This document shows, in pieces, positions 34,659 through 47,070 of a DNA stretch of 64,000 nt. The stretch covers positions 175,738,923-175,802,922 of the forward strand of contig NC_050097.1 in the NCBI RefSeq assembly GCF_902167145.1, read 5' to 3'. Origin of the DNA: Zea mays. Its lineage: Eukaryota > Streptophyta > Magnoliopsida > Poales > Poaceae. Made by a program: the position numbers and the translations under genes. Under the pieces are notes generated by a model. The model was not told where the DNA came from, made no database searches, and was given only the letters and a program-made list of their open reading frames with translations. Within the stretch, counting starts at the first letter, position 1. Each line of letters opens with the position of its first letter.

Positions 34659-36077
34659 CCGGCGCAACCGTGGGATCTCAAATCCATCAAGCGTCGGGGG
34701 GACGAAACTCTCCGGTCGTACCTCAAAAGGTTCCAGACCATGAGAAACCGTATCCCCGAGGTCACGGAGGCGGCCGTGATCGAAGACTTCTATCGAGGAT
34801 CCAATGACTCGGCTTTCGTCCGAGCCATATTACAGAAGGCGCCGACTACTTCCGAGGAGCTGTTCCGGGAAGCCGACCTCTACATCACCGCCGATGAGCG
34901 GGCACAGGACCTCATCGGAGGAGCAAAGCCCACACCGGCAGCACCACGACGCGATGCGAACCAGCAACCCGACAAACGCTGGGAGAAGAGGCCTCGCGAA
35001 GAAGTGCACGCCGCCGGACCACCTGCCTCTCGCGCCCGAGGAGGACCCCGCGGAGGCAAGCGCACGCTGGACGACATCCTCGACGCCCAGTGCCCATACC
35101 ACAAGGACATGCGCCACACCCTTCATAACTGCCGGGACTTCAAGCACTCCGTCGGGCACGGTCGACCTTTCCAACCTCTACCTCCTCCTCCGCCGAGGGG
35201 AAGACCAGACGAACCACCACAACCCCATCAGCAGGAGGAGGGAGGAGGAGGAGCCTTCCCACGCGTTGACAGGGAGGTCAACGTCATCTTTGGCGGACAT
35301 GGGTCGCAAGAGAACAAAAGACAACAAAAGCTCAACGACCGCCAGATACTGGTGGCGACCACTGGTCCTCCCACCCCATACCGGTGGTCGGAGCACCCGA
35401 TCACTTTCACTCGGGAGGATCAATGGCTCAACTTCGATCATCCAGGCAAATACCCGCTCCTCGTCAATCCGGTGATCCGAGAAAGCCGGGTGAAAAAGGT
35501 GCTAGTGGACGGGGGGAGCAGCATCAACGTCACCTTCCCCCGGACACTCCAAGGCTTGGGAGTCCACCTCAAAGAGCTCCACGAGTCGGACACTCCTTTC
35601 TTCGGCATCGTGCCGACGGAAGGGGAATACCCGCTGGGCCACATCTACATGCCTGTCACCTTCGGAACTCCGGAGAACTACAGAACCGAGTTCCTGAGGT
35701 TCGAAGTGGCGAACTTCGACTGCGGGTACAACGCCATCATCGGGAGGCCGGGATTGGCCAAATTCATGGCCATTCCACATTACACATACATGATACTGAA
35801 GATGCCAGGACCGCAAGGAATCATAACTGTGCGCGCCGACTTCCAAGGCGCCGCAGAGTGTTTCCGAGTGGCCATCCAAGCAGCCCTCACCACCAAGCCG
35901 TCGACGGTTTCTTCAACACAGGCGAACTCTAAGCCTGAGGAGGACCTTGCAGTACCGGCAAACGAAGCTCAGGCCGCGACCTCTATGCGGCCGACTGAAG
36001 AGACCAAGAGGATCAACCTGGGGTTCGCTGATGAGCGCAAGACTGCCATCATCAGCTCCAGCCTGGACAACAAATAG
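34659..36077 (+). CDS. Tat gag C-terminus and protease, copy 1 (element F), open frame
   Basis: This continues the gag of F after the solo LTR and stays open for 474 codons to TAG 36075-36077. The rest of the gag domain (SIKRRGDETLRSYLKRFQTM) leads into a basic Pro/Arg region. A CX5H-containing stretch (CPYHKDMRHTLHNC) takes the place of a zinc knuckle. The aspartic protease site LVDGGSSINVTF is near 35503-35538, and the protease C-terminal motif FDCGYNAIIGRPGLAKF near 35715. There is no own ATG; it depends on upstream gag. Copy 2 (50592) carries a 1-bp deletion, while this copy does not. Frames in other phases here (34804-35475, 35384-35932) are shadows. Confidence 0.82.
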   Translation, partial: PAQPWDLKSIKRRGDETLRSYLKRFQTMRNRIPEVTEAAVIEDFYRGSNDSAFVRAILQKAPTTSEELFREADLYITADERAQDLIGGAKPTPAAPRRDANQQPDKRWEKRPREEVHAAGPPASRARGGPRGGKRTLDDILDAQCPYHKDMRHTLHNCRDFKHSVGHGRPFQPLPPPPPRGRPDEPPQPHQQEEGGGGAFPRVDREVNVIFGGHGSQENKRQQKLNDRQILVATTGPPTPYRWSEHPITFTREDQWLNFDHPGKYPLLVNPVIRESRVKKVLVDGGSSINVTFPRTLQGLGVHLKELHESDTPFFGIVPTEGEYPLGHIYMPVTFGTPENYRTEFLRFEVANFDCGYNAIIGRPGLAKFMAIPHYTYMILKMPGPQGIITVRADFQGAAECFRVAIQAALTTKPSTVSSTQANSKPEEDLAVPANEAQAATSMRPTEETKRINLGFADERKTAIISSSLDNK

Positions 36078-36635
36078 GAAAGCGCGCTCGTCTAGTTTCT
36101 GCAAGATAACCGAGATGTATTCGCATGGCAACCTGCGGATATGCCGGGAGTCCCGAGAGAACTGGCCGAGCACAAACTGAAGGTCTATCCCCAAGCCAGG
36201 CCAATTCGGCAAAAGCTACGTCGTTTCACGCCCGACAAGAGAGAGGCCATTCGCGCCGAGCTAGCTCGCTTGGTCGCGGCTGGATTTATTAGAGAAGTAT
36301 TACACCCCGAGTGGTTAGCCAACCCCGTTCTTGTACTCAAAAAGAATAAAGTGGATTGGCGCATGTGCGTCGACTATACTGATCTCAACAAACACTGTCC
36401 GAAGGATCCCTTCGGGCTCCCAAGGATAGATCAGGTGGTGGATTCCACCGCTGGATGTTCTGTGCTGTCTTTCCTGGATTGCTATTCCGGGTACCACCAG
36501 ATTAGTCTGGCAAAGGAGGACGAAGAAAAAACAGCGTTCATCACTCCGTTTGGTGCTTTCTGCTATACCTCCATGTCGTTCGGCCTCAAAAACGCTGGAG
36601 CGACTTATCAGAGAGCCATTCAAACATGCTTAGCC
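36078..36635 (+). pseudogene. Tat RT fragment, copy 1 (element F), truncated
   Basis: In the same frame as the protease but behind TAG 36075 and a second TAG at 36093-36095. It shows MPGVPRELAEHKLKVYPQ, then VDYTDLNKHCPKDPFGLPRI and SFGLKNAGATYQRAIQTCLA. It ends abruptly at 36635 where a G LTR begins, so the catalytic YVDD is missing. Confidence 0.9.
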
Positions 36636-37310
36636 TTGGCAGATGGGTAACATGACTTGTGGGTAAAGATGCGCAACCTCTGCAGAGTGTAAAACTGGTA
36701 TACTAGCCGTGCTCACGGTCATGAGCGGCTCGGACCCTCACATGATTAAATTATGGAACTTAAACTCAATTTGTCATATGCATTGCATCGCAGGTGAGGT
36801 TGTTACTTTTGTTCTACTACTTAATTGGGTTGGTATTTACTTATACTTAGTAATTGCTAATAAAATTTTGACCAACTTTAAAAGCAATGCTCAGCTTCAA
36901 CCATCCTCTTTGGTAAGCCTTACAATTCACGTGAGCTCCCACCTTTGGCGAGTTCATTCACATTATTCCCCACAACTTGTTGAGCGATGAACGTATGTGA
37001 GCTCACTCTTGCTGTCTCACACCCCCCCACAGGTCAGGAACAGGTACCACAGGATGAAGCGCTTGGAGGATGCTGCGATGAGTTCGTGAGAGATCTAGGC
37101 CGTCGTCTCCCAGTCAACTTTGGGTTGCTGGACCGTTGTCTCCTTATAATGTAATTACTTAATTATTTTGTATAGAACTCCTGTTATGTAGTAAAGATGT
37201 GACATTCGATCCTGTGCCATGATTCATCATATGTGTGAGACTTGGTCCCAGCACACCTGGTGATTATGTTCGCGCCCGGGTCTTGGTGCCCCTAAAACCC
37301 GGGTGTGACA
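36634..37310 (+). repeat. Element G 5' LTR, last 677 bp, joined to RT by an illegitimate junction
   Basis: Collinear with 49916-50591, with about 4-5 differences. It lacks the first 2.8 kb of the LTR. At the left edge RT sequence cttagcc meets LTR sequence ccttggcag, sharing only cc (36634-36635). No TSD is present. It ends GGTGTGACA and is followed by the primer site of G. Confidence 0.92.
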
Positions 37311-37681
37311 GAAGTGGTATCAGAGGAATGTTGACTGTAGGACGAAACCTAGATAGAACTGGACAACCATTGTCTACTTACCTCTGCTACTCTGATTCTT
37401 TTCTAAACTTATCTTAATCTTTTCTCATCTATTTCCGCTTTACTCTGATTATTCTTACCTTTTCATTCTAAAGACAAACTTGGATTTCACACTTTGAAAT
37501 CCCGTTCCTAAAGTGACCTTTAGGAATAGGAGACCTAATCTTAGGAACCAAAAAAACAAAACTATTTTTATACATATCCATGTGCTTTAATGCTTGTTCT
37601 TATGATACTTGTCTGATTTGGATCTTTGATTGAGTGTGATTAGTTGTGGAGTAATGTCCACAATTACATCTGCATATACAT
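37311..37681 (+). other. Element G interior, left part, with primer-binding site
   Basis: gaagtggtatcagagga (37311-37327) gives an initiator Met type primer site 4 bp inside the interior. The rest is AT-rich non-coding and matches the interior start of H (minus strand, 42497 leftwards). It ends with tacat (37677-37681), the TSD of H. Confidence 0.85.
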
Positions 37682-40600
37682 TGTAACACCCGGGTTTTAG
37701 GGGTCCAAAGCCCGGGCGTAAACATAATCACCAGGTGTGCTGGGACCAAGTCTCACACATATGATGAATCATGGCACAGGATCGAATGTCACATCTTTAC
37801 TATATAATAGGGGTTCTATACAAAATAAATAAATAATTACATTATAAGGAGACAACGGTCCAGCAACCCAAAGTTGACTGGGAGACGACGACCTAGACCT
37901 CTCACGAACACATCACAGCATCCTCCAAGCGCCTCATCCTGTGGTACCTGCTCTTGACCTGTGGGGGGGTGTGAGACAGCAAGAGTGAGCTCACATACGT
38001 TCATCGCTCAACAAGTTGTGGGGAATAATGTGAATGAACTCGCCAAAGGTGCGAGTTCATGTGAAGTGTAAGGCTTACCAAAGAGGATGGTTGAAGCTGA
38101 GCATTGCTTTTAAAGTTGGTCAAAATTTTATTAGCAATTACTAAGTATAAGTAAATACCAACCCAATTAAATAGTAGAACAAAAGTAACAACCTCACCTG
38201 CGATGCAATGCATATGACAAATTGAGTTTAGTTCCATAAATTAATCATGTGAGGGTCCGAGCCGCTCATGACCGTGAGCACGGCTAGTATACCAGTTTTA
38301 CACTCTGCAGAGGTTGCGCATCTTTACCCACAAGTCATGTTACCCATCTGCCAAGGGATCGCGACTTCCCATACACCTCTACCGAGGAGGCGAGGCAGGG
38401 TAACACTACGAGGCCTTTACAAAGTTCCACTAGCTTCAGAAAACCCGCTACAGTTTATAGGAAGCTCCAATGCAGGAATTCCCTTGCAGGACCGCCATCA
38501 CAGCAAAATCCTCCCGAGGGCCTCCCTACACTGACCACTCCCCTACTGCCCTTGCCCCTTTCGGGTAAGGTAGTCCTCCACTAGCTTTCCTAATTAATCA
38601 GCCAAGGGCGTCCCATTATACCCTTGTGGTAGCACTGTTTTCCCGGGTGGTCGCTCCATGTTCCAATTAACATAATGATCTTATCATGAACAGTGATAAT
38701 AAACAGATAATAAAAGTATAATCGTGAACAATGTTTCTTCATACCCAAAACCACATAAAGCACTAGCAAGTACTACCCAAAAAGTTCAGTGGTAACAAGG
38801 TATAAAGATAATCAAACTAGGGTAACTTATTAGGTCCCATCAAAATTAACCTATGCAGATCATTATGATTAATCAGAACATGGCTGGGTAAAAAGAAGTG
38901 ATCAAGGGCACAACTTGCCTGGGACTTGAGATTCCAGGTACCAGGATGATTCTTCAGATTCTCGTGACCTCACTCTAATCGTAGTAATACAAACAAACAG
39001 TATAGGCAAAATTAACATCACACCAAACATAAGAATAAACTATGTAATAATAATCTATGCATCGTAACGAGATCGTGGAAACAGAAACCGCTAAATTCGG
39101 AGTTACGGTTAAGAAGTTATGGTTTTCCAAAGATCCACGGTTAAATATAGAATAGCCTAAGTGCAACATTTTAACCTCTATTCCATGACAAAACAAAGTT
39201 GCCAGATGATAATAAATATTATTGTGAGACTAATGCAACTGGAATGGATCAAAACAGACTTAATATGAATTTTCTAGGAATTAAACAATATCTAGGAATT
39301 ATTTATACATTAAAAATCAATTTCTAAATTTATTTATTGAATTACTCGGGTCTCTGGTTCGCGCGCATAAAAACAGAAAACTAGAGGGGCCTCTGCGCAA
39401 ATAAACCTAAGACTCAGAGCACAGTAGCGAGGGACGGCGGGTTGATTTCTATTTTCTGCAGGGGCTCTTTAATAAATGTACACGGCGAAGGGGTATCGGG
39501 GATCCAGGGCCGCACGATCCAGATCTGGTGGTCCGGATTAGATCGCCATTAAATGAAGAGGTACGCCGGCATGACCACTGGATCTAAGATCAAGGGTAAG
39601 GATTTAATGAAGCCGATATCCATCTGTGGCCCTCGGATCTAGATCCGATGCCTAGAAGCGCGAGTTACCCAGCACCGCCAGATCGACGATCAACGGTACA
39701 TAAACTGAAAGGGTAAGCGCTATCTAATCCTAGCCACACACGCACAGATCAACGGCTCAGAACAAATCGGTCATGATCTAGTCTCATCCGCTGGAAACCG
39801 ATCCAACGACACAAGATGATTACCCCCAGATCTAATCCTAGCCACAGGTTCTACATCTGACGGCAGGCGTGTCTTCACTTATCTCAAGCACACCAGGCGG
39901 CGGGGCTGGCTTCCCCCGCGGTGAAGCTTCGCCGGCTTAAGCAAATCCATGGCACCAGTGTGCCAAACCCTAATATGCTAGACGCAGAATGAAATTGAGC
40001 CGAAGGCAAACTAGGAGAGCGGGTCCTTACCCAAAGTCCGGCGTCGAGTCGGTCGGTCCACGGCGACCCGTGGTTCGTTCGCGGCGGATCTTCTTCTCCG
40101 CGCCAGGTAAGCCGAGCGGCGGCCAAAATCTCTCACAAGTCGCGCGGTACACAGAGGAGAAGGATGGGGGAAGGGGAAACCCACGCCATGGTTTTATAGA
40201 TGAGCAGAGACCGTTGAGGAGCGCAAGCCATCGCTGGAGAATTCGCCGCGAGCTCCGCCTGGCTGTTACCCCGACGGCGCCCAAATTCCGAGTCGGAGCA
40301 TGCCGCGGGATCCGCGATGGATTGGTGAACTGCCCGCGCCGAATCCACGTGAGCGGCGGAGGTTGTTGGGCGGTTTACCGAGGGCGCGAGAACGGCGGAG
40401 TAGCTCAACGTCCCGGCGCCCGTGGATTCTGTTGCGCAGAGTCCGCGCGACCCCAGCAGTCCACGCCAGCGCGAGGAAGACGGAGGAAGGCCCACCCGCA
40501 GACTCTCGGTCGCGCAGCGCGTACAAGTCACGAGGGTGCGGTAGGGATATGGCCTGCGACCGTCGCCAGCGTGGACTCCGCGGAAGTGACGGACGTGCGG

Positions 40601-41240
40601 CGAAGGATGCGCGGATTCAGTTCAGGGAGAGGAGACGAAGCTGGCAAGGCGGCCCCATCAGTCAGTCAATGGGTTGTTGCGCGCGATAGCCGGTGAGAGG
40701 ATGAGCCGTGGGTCCCACCGAGCAGTGCGCGCGTGCGGTGGGGGAGTGAGGCTGGCGATGTGCGTGAGGAAAGATGGGCCGAAGCAGATTGGGCCCAAGA
40801 TGAGTAAGTAAGTTCCCTTTTTATTTTCTGTTTACCCTTCCTCATTTTAAATTTAAATTCCAAATTCAAATCCTGTGATAAATGTTCCTCAGATTAAAAA
40901 TACAATTTGAACATACCCAATCTGTGATGAATTTATTTATTTATAAATTTATTTTGTGTTATATAATATTTCTTCCTCCACAGCTAAGTTCCATATTTTC
41001 TTTTAATTTCTAAATTCTCCTTTGGAACTTTAATATATATCTTTTCATATGATGTTTATATTGTCACAAGATGCACACAAAAATGAAAACCAGCATGATG
41101 CATAATTTAGAGACATATATCTTATATTAATTATTTGTTTAAAGAGAAATTAGTTTCATTCATAAAAATTTATAATACACATTAATTTGATTCCGTAAAA
41201 AAATCTACTAATCACAAAATCAAGATTTTAGGGTGTTACA
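37682..41240 (-). repeat. Element H 3' LTR (3559 bp, minus strand)
   Basis: Left LTR, downstream in the sense of H. A minus-strand TATA box (ctataaaac) is at about 40193-40199, followed by a GC-rich leader. A 235-codon plus-strand frame (39989-40696) and several minus-strand frames lie over this GC-rich block; they recur in the other LTR and are composition-driven. Confidence 0.94.
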
Positions 41241-42497
41241 AATCCTACCCCCCTTAACAAAAATCTCGTCCCCGAGATTTGTAAGAAAAGGGATACATAA
41301 GGACTGGTTTGTAAATAGGTTCAAAATCCAGAGTCTCATATTTTTTTAGAGACAATAGTGAGTGATTAGAAGAGCATAGGTATCTAGCTACTTATTATGT
41401 AGGATAAAAGATAGGAAGGTTAGGGCAAGAATAGCCTGGGGTAAGACAGTTTATGAGAAGAACTCCGTGTTGGATGGTAATGCATCTAAAGATCAAGTTT
41501 GACTTCTCTCCTTTCTTGACGAGGTTGATCTTGTCCTTTTCTGGTCTTGGTCTCATTGATTCGAGGTCAGTGTATATCATTGGAGTTGGGGAATATGGTT
41601 AAAACAGATATGGATGAGGTAGACTACATGATGTAGATCAAGATCTTATTTGATGTTAAGTGGTGACAGATAGATTATACACTCCATCATGACTCTATTG
41701 ATTGGGTTAGCTGTTATGCTTATGGTTGAGTTGGTTTATGGTGCTAGGTTAGGTTAACACCAGGCTAGTAGGGTCTAATCTAATTTTTTCCATTATTAAA
41801 TGGTTAAGTGACTGAAATTAGGTTAGCTCAACTTAAGGTTAGACTTTGTTAGGTTAGATTAACCTATTAGTTTGGATCAGATCTAGAATAAATTAATATG
41901 ATTATTTTAGACTAGATAAGATCTAATGAAATTTTGGGATTAGCTCATGGTTGTTACCTTAGGACGAGATAAGCAAAGTGGTTAGGATAGGATGAATCTT
42001 CCAAGACAAGATGAATCTTTTGAGATAAGAGAGATTACTTTAAGATATGATGGATCCATTAGGATTGATATATTCTAGTGGTGGTATTCTTAATTGGTCT
42101 AGTTTATCTTATAAACATTTTTTATATGTATATGCAGATGTAATTGTGGACATTACTCCACAACTCATCACACTCAAACAAAGATCCAAATCAGACAAGT
42201 CTCATAAGGACAAACATTCAAGCATACAAATATTTATATAAAAAAATAGTTTTGTTGTGGTTCCTATGAATAGGTCTCCTATTCCTAAAGGTCACTTTAG
42301 GCACAGGATTTCAAAGTGTGAAATCCACATTTGTCTTTAGAAGGAAAAGGTAAGAATGATCAGAGTAAAGCGGAAATAGATGAGAAAAGATTAAGAAAAG
42401 TTCAAAAAAGAATCAGAGTAGCAAAGGTAAGTAAATATTGGTTGTCCAGTTCTATCTAGGTTTCGCCCTACAGTCAACATTCCTCTGATACCACTTC
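41241..42497 (-). other. Element H interior, non-coding (1257 bp)
   Basis: On the minus strand: primer site gaagtggtatcagagga at 42497-42481, AT-rich sequence with degenerate aggttag/taagata repeats, hairpin (AAATCTCG 41261-41268 with CGAGATTT 41273-41280) and polypurine tract ttaaggggggtaggatt ending at 41241. No frame longer than about 65 codons and no gag/pol motif. Confidence 0.9.
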
Positions 42498-45400
42498 TGT
42501 AACACCCGGGTTTTAGGGGTCCAAAGCCCGGGCGTAAACATAATCACCAGGTGTGCTGGGACCAAGTCTCACACATATGATGAATCATGGCACAGGATCG
42601 AATGTCACATCTTTACTATATAATAGGGGTTCTATACAAAATAAATAAATAATTACATTATAAGGAGACAACGGTCCAGCAACCCAAAGTTGACTGGGAG
42701 ACGACGACCTAGACCTCTCACGAACACATCGCAGCATCCTCCAAGCGCCTCATCCTATGGTACCTGCTCTTGACCTGTGGGGGGGGTGTGAGACAACAAG
42801 AGTGAGCTCACATACGTTCATCGCTCAACAAGTTGTGGGGAATAATGTGAATGAACTCGCCAAAGGTGGGAGTTCATGTGAAGTGTAAGGCTTACCAAAG
42901 AGGATGGTTGAAGCTGAGCATTGCTTTTAAAGTTGGTCAAAATTTTATTAGCAATTACTAAGTATAAGTAAATACCAACCCAATTAAATAGTAGAACAAA
43001 AGTAACAACCTCACCTGCGATGCAATGCATATGACAAATTGAGTTTAGTTCCATAAATTAATCATGTGAGGGTCCGAGCCGCTCATGACCGTGAGCACGG
43101 CTAGTATACCAGTTTTACACTCTGCAGAGGTTGCGCATCTTTACCCACAAGTCATGTTACCCATCTGCCAAGGGATCGCGACTTCCCATACACCTCTACC
43201 GAGGAGGCGAGGCAGGGTAACACTACGAGGCCTTTACAAAGTTCCACTAGCTTCAGAAAACCCGCTACAGTTTATAGGAAGCTCCAATGCAGGAATTCCC
43301 TTGCAGGACCGCCATCACAGCAAAATCCTCCCGAGGGCCTCCCTACACTGACCACTCCCCTACTGCCCTTGCCCCTTTCGGGTAAGGTAGTCCTCCACTA
43401 GCTTTCCTAATTAATCAGCCAAGGGCGTCCCATTATACCCTTGTGGTAGCACTGTTTTCCCGGGTGGTCGCTCCATGTTCCAATTAACATAATGATCTTA
43501 TCATGAACAGTGATAATAAACAGATAATAAAAGTATAATCGTGAACAATGTTTCTTCATACCCAAAACCACATAAAGCACTAGCAAGTACTACCCAAAAA
43601 GTTCAGTGGTAACAAGGTATAAAGATAATCAAACTAGGGTAACTTATTAGGTCCCATCAAAATTAACCTATGCAGATCATTATGATTAATCAGAACATGG
43701 CTGGGTAAAAAGAAGTGATCAAGGGCACAACTTGCCTGGGACTTGAGATTCCAGGTACCAGGATGATTCTTCAGATTCTCGTGACCTCACTCTAATCGTA
43801 GTAATACAAACAAACAGTATAGGCAAAATTAACATCACACCAAACATAAGAATAAACTATGTAATAATAATCTATGCATCGTAACGAGATCGTGGAAACA
43901 GAAACCGCTAAATTCGGAGTTACGGTTAAGAAGTTATGGTTTTCCAAAGATCCACGGTTAAATATAGAATAGCCTAAGTGCAACATTTTAACCTCTATTC
44001 CATGACAAAACAAAGTTGCCAGATGATAATAAATATTATTGTGAGACTAATGCAACTGGAATGGATCAAAACAGACTTAATATGAATTTTCTAGGAATTA
44101 AACAATATCTAGGAATTATTTATACATTAAAAATCAATTTCTAAATTTATTTATTGAATTACTCGGGTCTCTGGTTCGCGCGCATAAAAACAGAAAACTA
44201 GAGGGGCCTCTGCGCAAATAAACCTAAGACTCAGAGCACAGTAGCGAGGGACGGCGGGTTGATTTCTATTTTCTGCAGGGGCTCTTTAATAAATGTACAC
44301 GGCGAAGGGGTATCGGGGATCCAGGGCCGCACGATCCAGATCTGGTGGTCCGGATTAGATCGCCATTAAATGAAGAGGTACGCCGGCACGACCACTGGAT
44401 CTAAGATCAAGGGTAAGGATTTAATGAAGCCGATATCCATCTGTGGCCCTCGGATCTAGATCCGATGGCTAGAAGCGCGAGTTACCCAGCACCGCCAGAT
44501 CGACGATCAACGGTACATAAACTGAAAGGGTAAGCGCTATCTAATCCTAGCCACACACGCACAGATCAACGGCTCAGAACAAATCGGTCATGATCTAGTC
44601 TCATCCGCTGGAAACCGATCCAACGGCACAAGATGATTACCCCCAGATCTAATCCTAGCCACAGGTTCTACATCTGACGGCAGGTGTGTCTTCACTTATC
44701 TCAAGCACACCAGGCGGCGGGGCTGGCTTCCCCCGCGGTGAAGCTTCGCCGGCGTAAGCAAATCCATGGCACCAGTGTGCCAAACCCTAATATGCTAGGC
44801 GCGGAATGAAATTGAGCCGAAGGCAAACTAGGAGAGCGGGTCCTTACCCAAAGTCCGGCGTCGAGTCGGTCGGTCCACGGCGACCCGTGGTTCGTTCGCG
44901 GCGGATCTTCTTCTCCGCGCCAGGTAAGCCGAGCGGCGGCCAAAATCTCTCACAAGTCGCGCGGTACACAGAGGAGAAGGATGGGGGAAGGGGAAACCCA
45001 CGCCATGGTTTTATAGATGAGCAGAGACCGTTGAGGAGCGCAAGCCATCGCTGGAGAATTCGCCGCGAGCTCCGCCTGGCTGTTACCCCGACGGCGCCCA
45101 AATTCCGAGTCGGAGCATGCCGCGGGATCCGCGATGGATTGGTGAACTGCCCGCGCCGAATCCACGTGAGCGGCGGAGGTTGTTGGGCGGTTTACCGAGG
45201 GCGCGAGAACGGCGGAGTAGCTCAACGTCCCGGCGCCCGTGGATTCTGTTGCGCAGAGTCCGCGCGACCCCAGCAGTCCACGCCAGCGCGAGGAAGACGG
45301 AGGAAGGCCCACCCGCAGACTCTCGGTCGCGCAGCGCGTACAAGTCGCGAGGGTGCGGTAGGGATATGGCCTGCGACCGTCGCCAGCGCGGACTCCGCGG

Positions 45401-46059
45401 AAGTGACGGACGTGCGGCGAAGGATGCGCGGATTCAGTTCAGGGAGAGGAGACGAAGCTGGCAAGGCGGCCCCATCAGTCAGTCAATGGGTTGTTGCGCG
45501 CGATAGCCGGTGAGAGGATGAGCCGTGGGTCCCACCGAGCAGTGCGCGCGTGCGGTGGGGGAGTGAGGCTGGCGATGCGCGTGAGGAAAGATGGGCCGAA
45601 GCAGATTGGGCCCAAGATGAGTAAGTAAGTTCCCTTTTTATTTTCTGTTTACCCTTCCTCATTTTAAATTTAAATTCCAAATTCAAATCCTGTGATAAAT
45701 GTTCCTCAGATTAAAAATACAATTTGAACATACCCAATCTGTGATGAATTTATTTATTTATAAATTTATTTTGTGTTATATAATATTTCTTCCTCCACAG
45801 CTAAGTTCCATATTTTCTTTTAATTTCTAAATTCTCCTTTGGAACTTTAATATATATCTTTTCATATGATGTTTATATTGTCACAAGATGCACACAAAAA
45901 TGAAAACCAGCATGATGCATAATTTAGAGGCATATATCTTATATTAATTATTTGTTTAAAGAGAAATTAGTTTCATTCATAAAAATTTATAAAACACATT
46001 AATTTGATTCCGTAAAAAAAAATCTACTAATCACAAAATCAAGATTTTAGGGTGTTACA
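42498..46059 (-). repeat. Element H 5' LTR (3562 bp, minus strand)
   Basis: Right LTR, upstream in the sense of H. A TATA box is at about 45009-45016 on the minus strand. It differs from the left LTR by scattered substitutions and small poly-A/G length changes. Confidence 0.94.
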
Positions 46060-46064
46060 TACAT

Positions 46065-47070
46065 ATAGAAAAAAATGCTTATAAAAGTAACTAGACAAGT
46101 TGGATTATCCCTCATTAAAAAATGTGTATCTAGCTTAATGGATTCATCTCATCTTAAAAGATTCTATCCTACACTCATAGATCTATCTTATCTCAAAAGA
46201 TCTTAACTTATCCTAATGTATCTAGATCCATCTTATCTTGAAAAGATTTAATCCTTATCCTAATAGATCTAACTGATCTCAAAAGATTCTATCTTATCTT
46301 AATGGATCCATCTTATCCTAATAAGCATACTTATCCACCCTAGATTAAACAACCATGATCTAATGCAAATTAATTAGATCTTATTTAGTCAAACTAGTCA
46401 TACCAATCTAACCTAGATTCAATCTTGTGTGATAGATCCATCTAAGCTAACGAAGTCTAACCTTAAGTTGAGCTAATTTAAGGTCAGCTACTTAACAGGT
46501 TCATATTGATGAAATAGATTAGACCATACTCCTATAAATATGTCTTAAGATAAATTGGTGCATTGGACTAACTTGACCATACACAACTACCTGACCATCC
46601 GATGGTTGCATAACCCCTCTGTTTTAACCCAACAGAGATTCTGACCTACCTACGCCATGTAATCCATCCTATCCACATATATCTTAACAATATGTCTCTA
46701 ACTCAGATGATCACGCCAAGACCGAAGGAAAGAAGAAGGTCAACCTCGACAACGAAGAATATGAGTAGAACCAGATCTTCATATGAATCAAGATTCACCA
46801 TCTAAAATGGAGTCTTTCCTTACTCTAACCTTTCTTACCCCAACCTATCCTCGCTATAACCACCCCCACCTTGCCTACTAAATGGCATGAGATAAAAGAT
46901 GCTTACGCCTTCTTAATCACCTACTAATTAATATTAAAGGAAAAGGAACCTTTTGTTATTGGAACCAACTAGAAACTAAAAAAAAGACTAAAAAAAAAGC
47001 TAACCAAACTTTCTACATTCCTCTTTCTACTAATCTCGAGGACGAGATTATTTTTAAGGGGGGTAGGATT
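46065..47070 (+). other. Element G interior, right part, with hairpin and polypurine tract
   Basis: AT-rich non-coding. At 46120-46330 a degenerate repeat of about 30-40 bp (tcttatctcaaaagat variants) is visible. It ends with the perfect hairpin AATCTCG-agga-CGAGATT (47032-47049) and the purine tract ttaaggggggtaggatt (47054-47070), directly before the 3' LTR. Confidence 0.85.

Larger units (their letters stand above)
37682..46059 (-). mobile_element. Element H: Del/Tekay-like non-coding LTR element, complete, 8378 bp
   Basis: Inserted in the interior of G on the minus strand, with perfect TSDs tacat (37677-37681 and 46060-46064). The LTRs are 3559 and 3562 bp (minus strand TGTAACACCCTAAAAT..CCCGGGTGTTACA) and differ at roughly 17 sites (0.5%). 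The interior is only 1257 bp without any ORF. It is the same family as G but a different subfamily: the two LTRs match well in the R/U5 half and poorly in U3. Confidence 0.95.

Noticed and set aside
34804..35932. 223- and 182-codon frames overlapping the gag-protease copy 1
   Set aside because: Shadows of the true frame, which has the DGGS protease and gag motifs.
39989..40696. 235-codon plus-strand frame, repeated at 44806-45513
   Set aside because: It is inside both LTRs of H, antisense to that element, in a GC-rich leader with overlapping frames in other phases. Arg-rich, no domain.
41690..41880. Telomere-like ttaggttag motifs
   Set aside because: Irregular and not the plant TTTAGGG repeat; part of the AT-rich interior of H.
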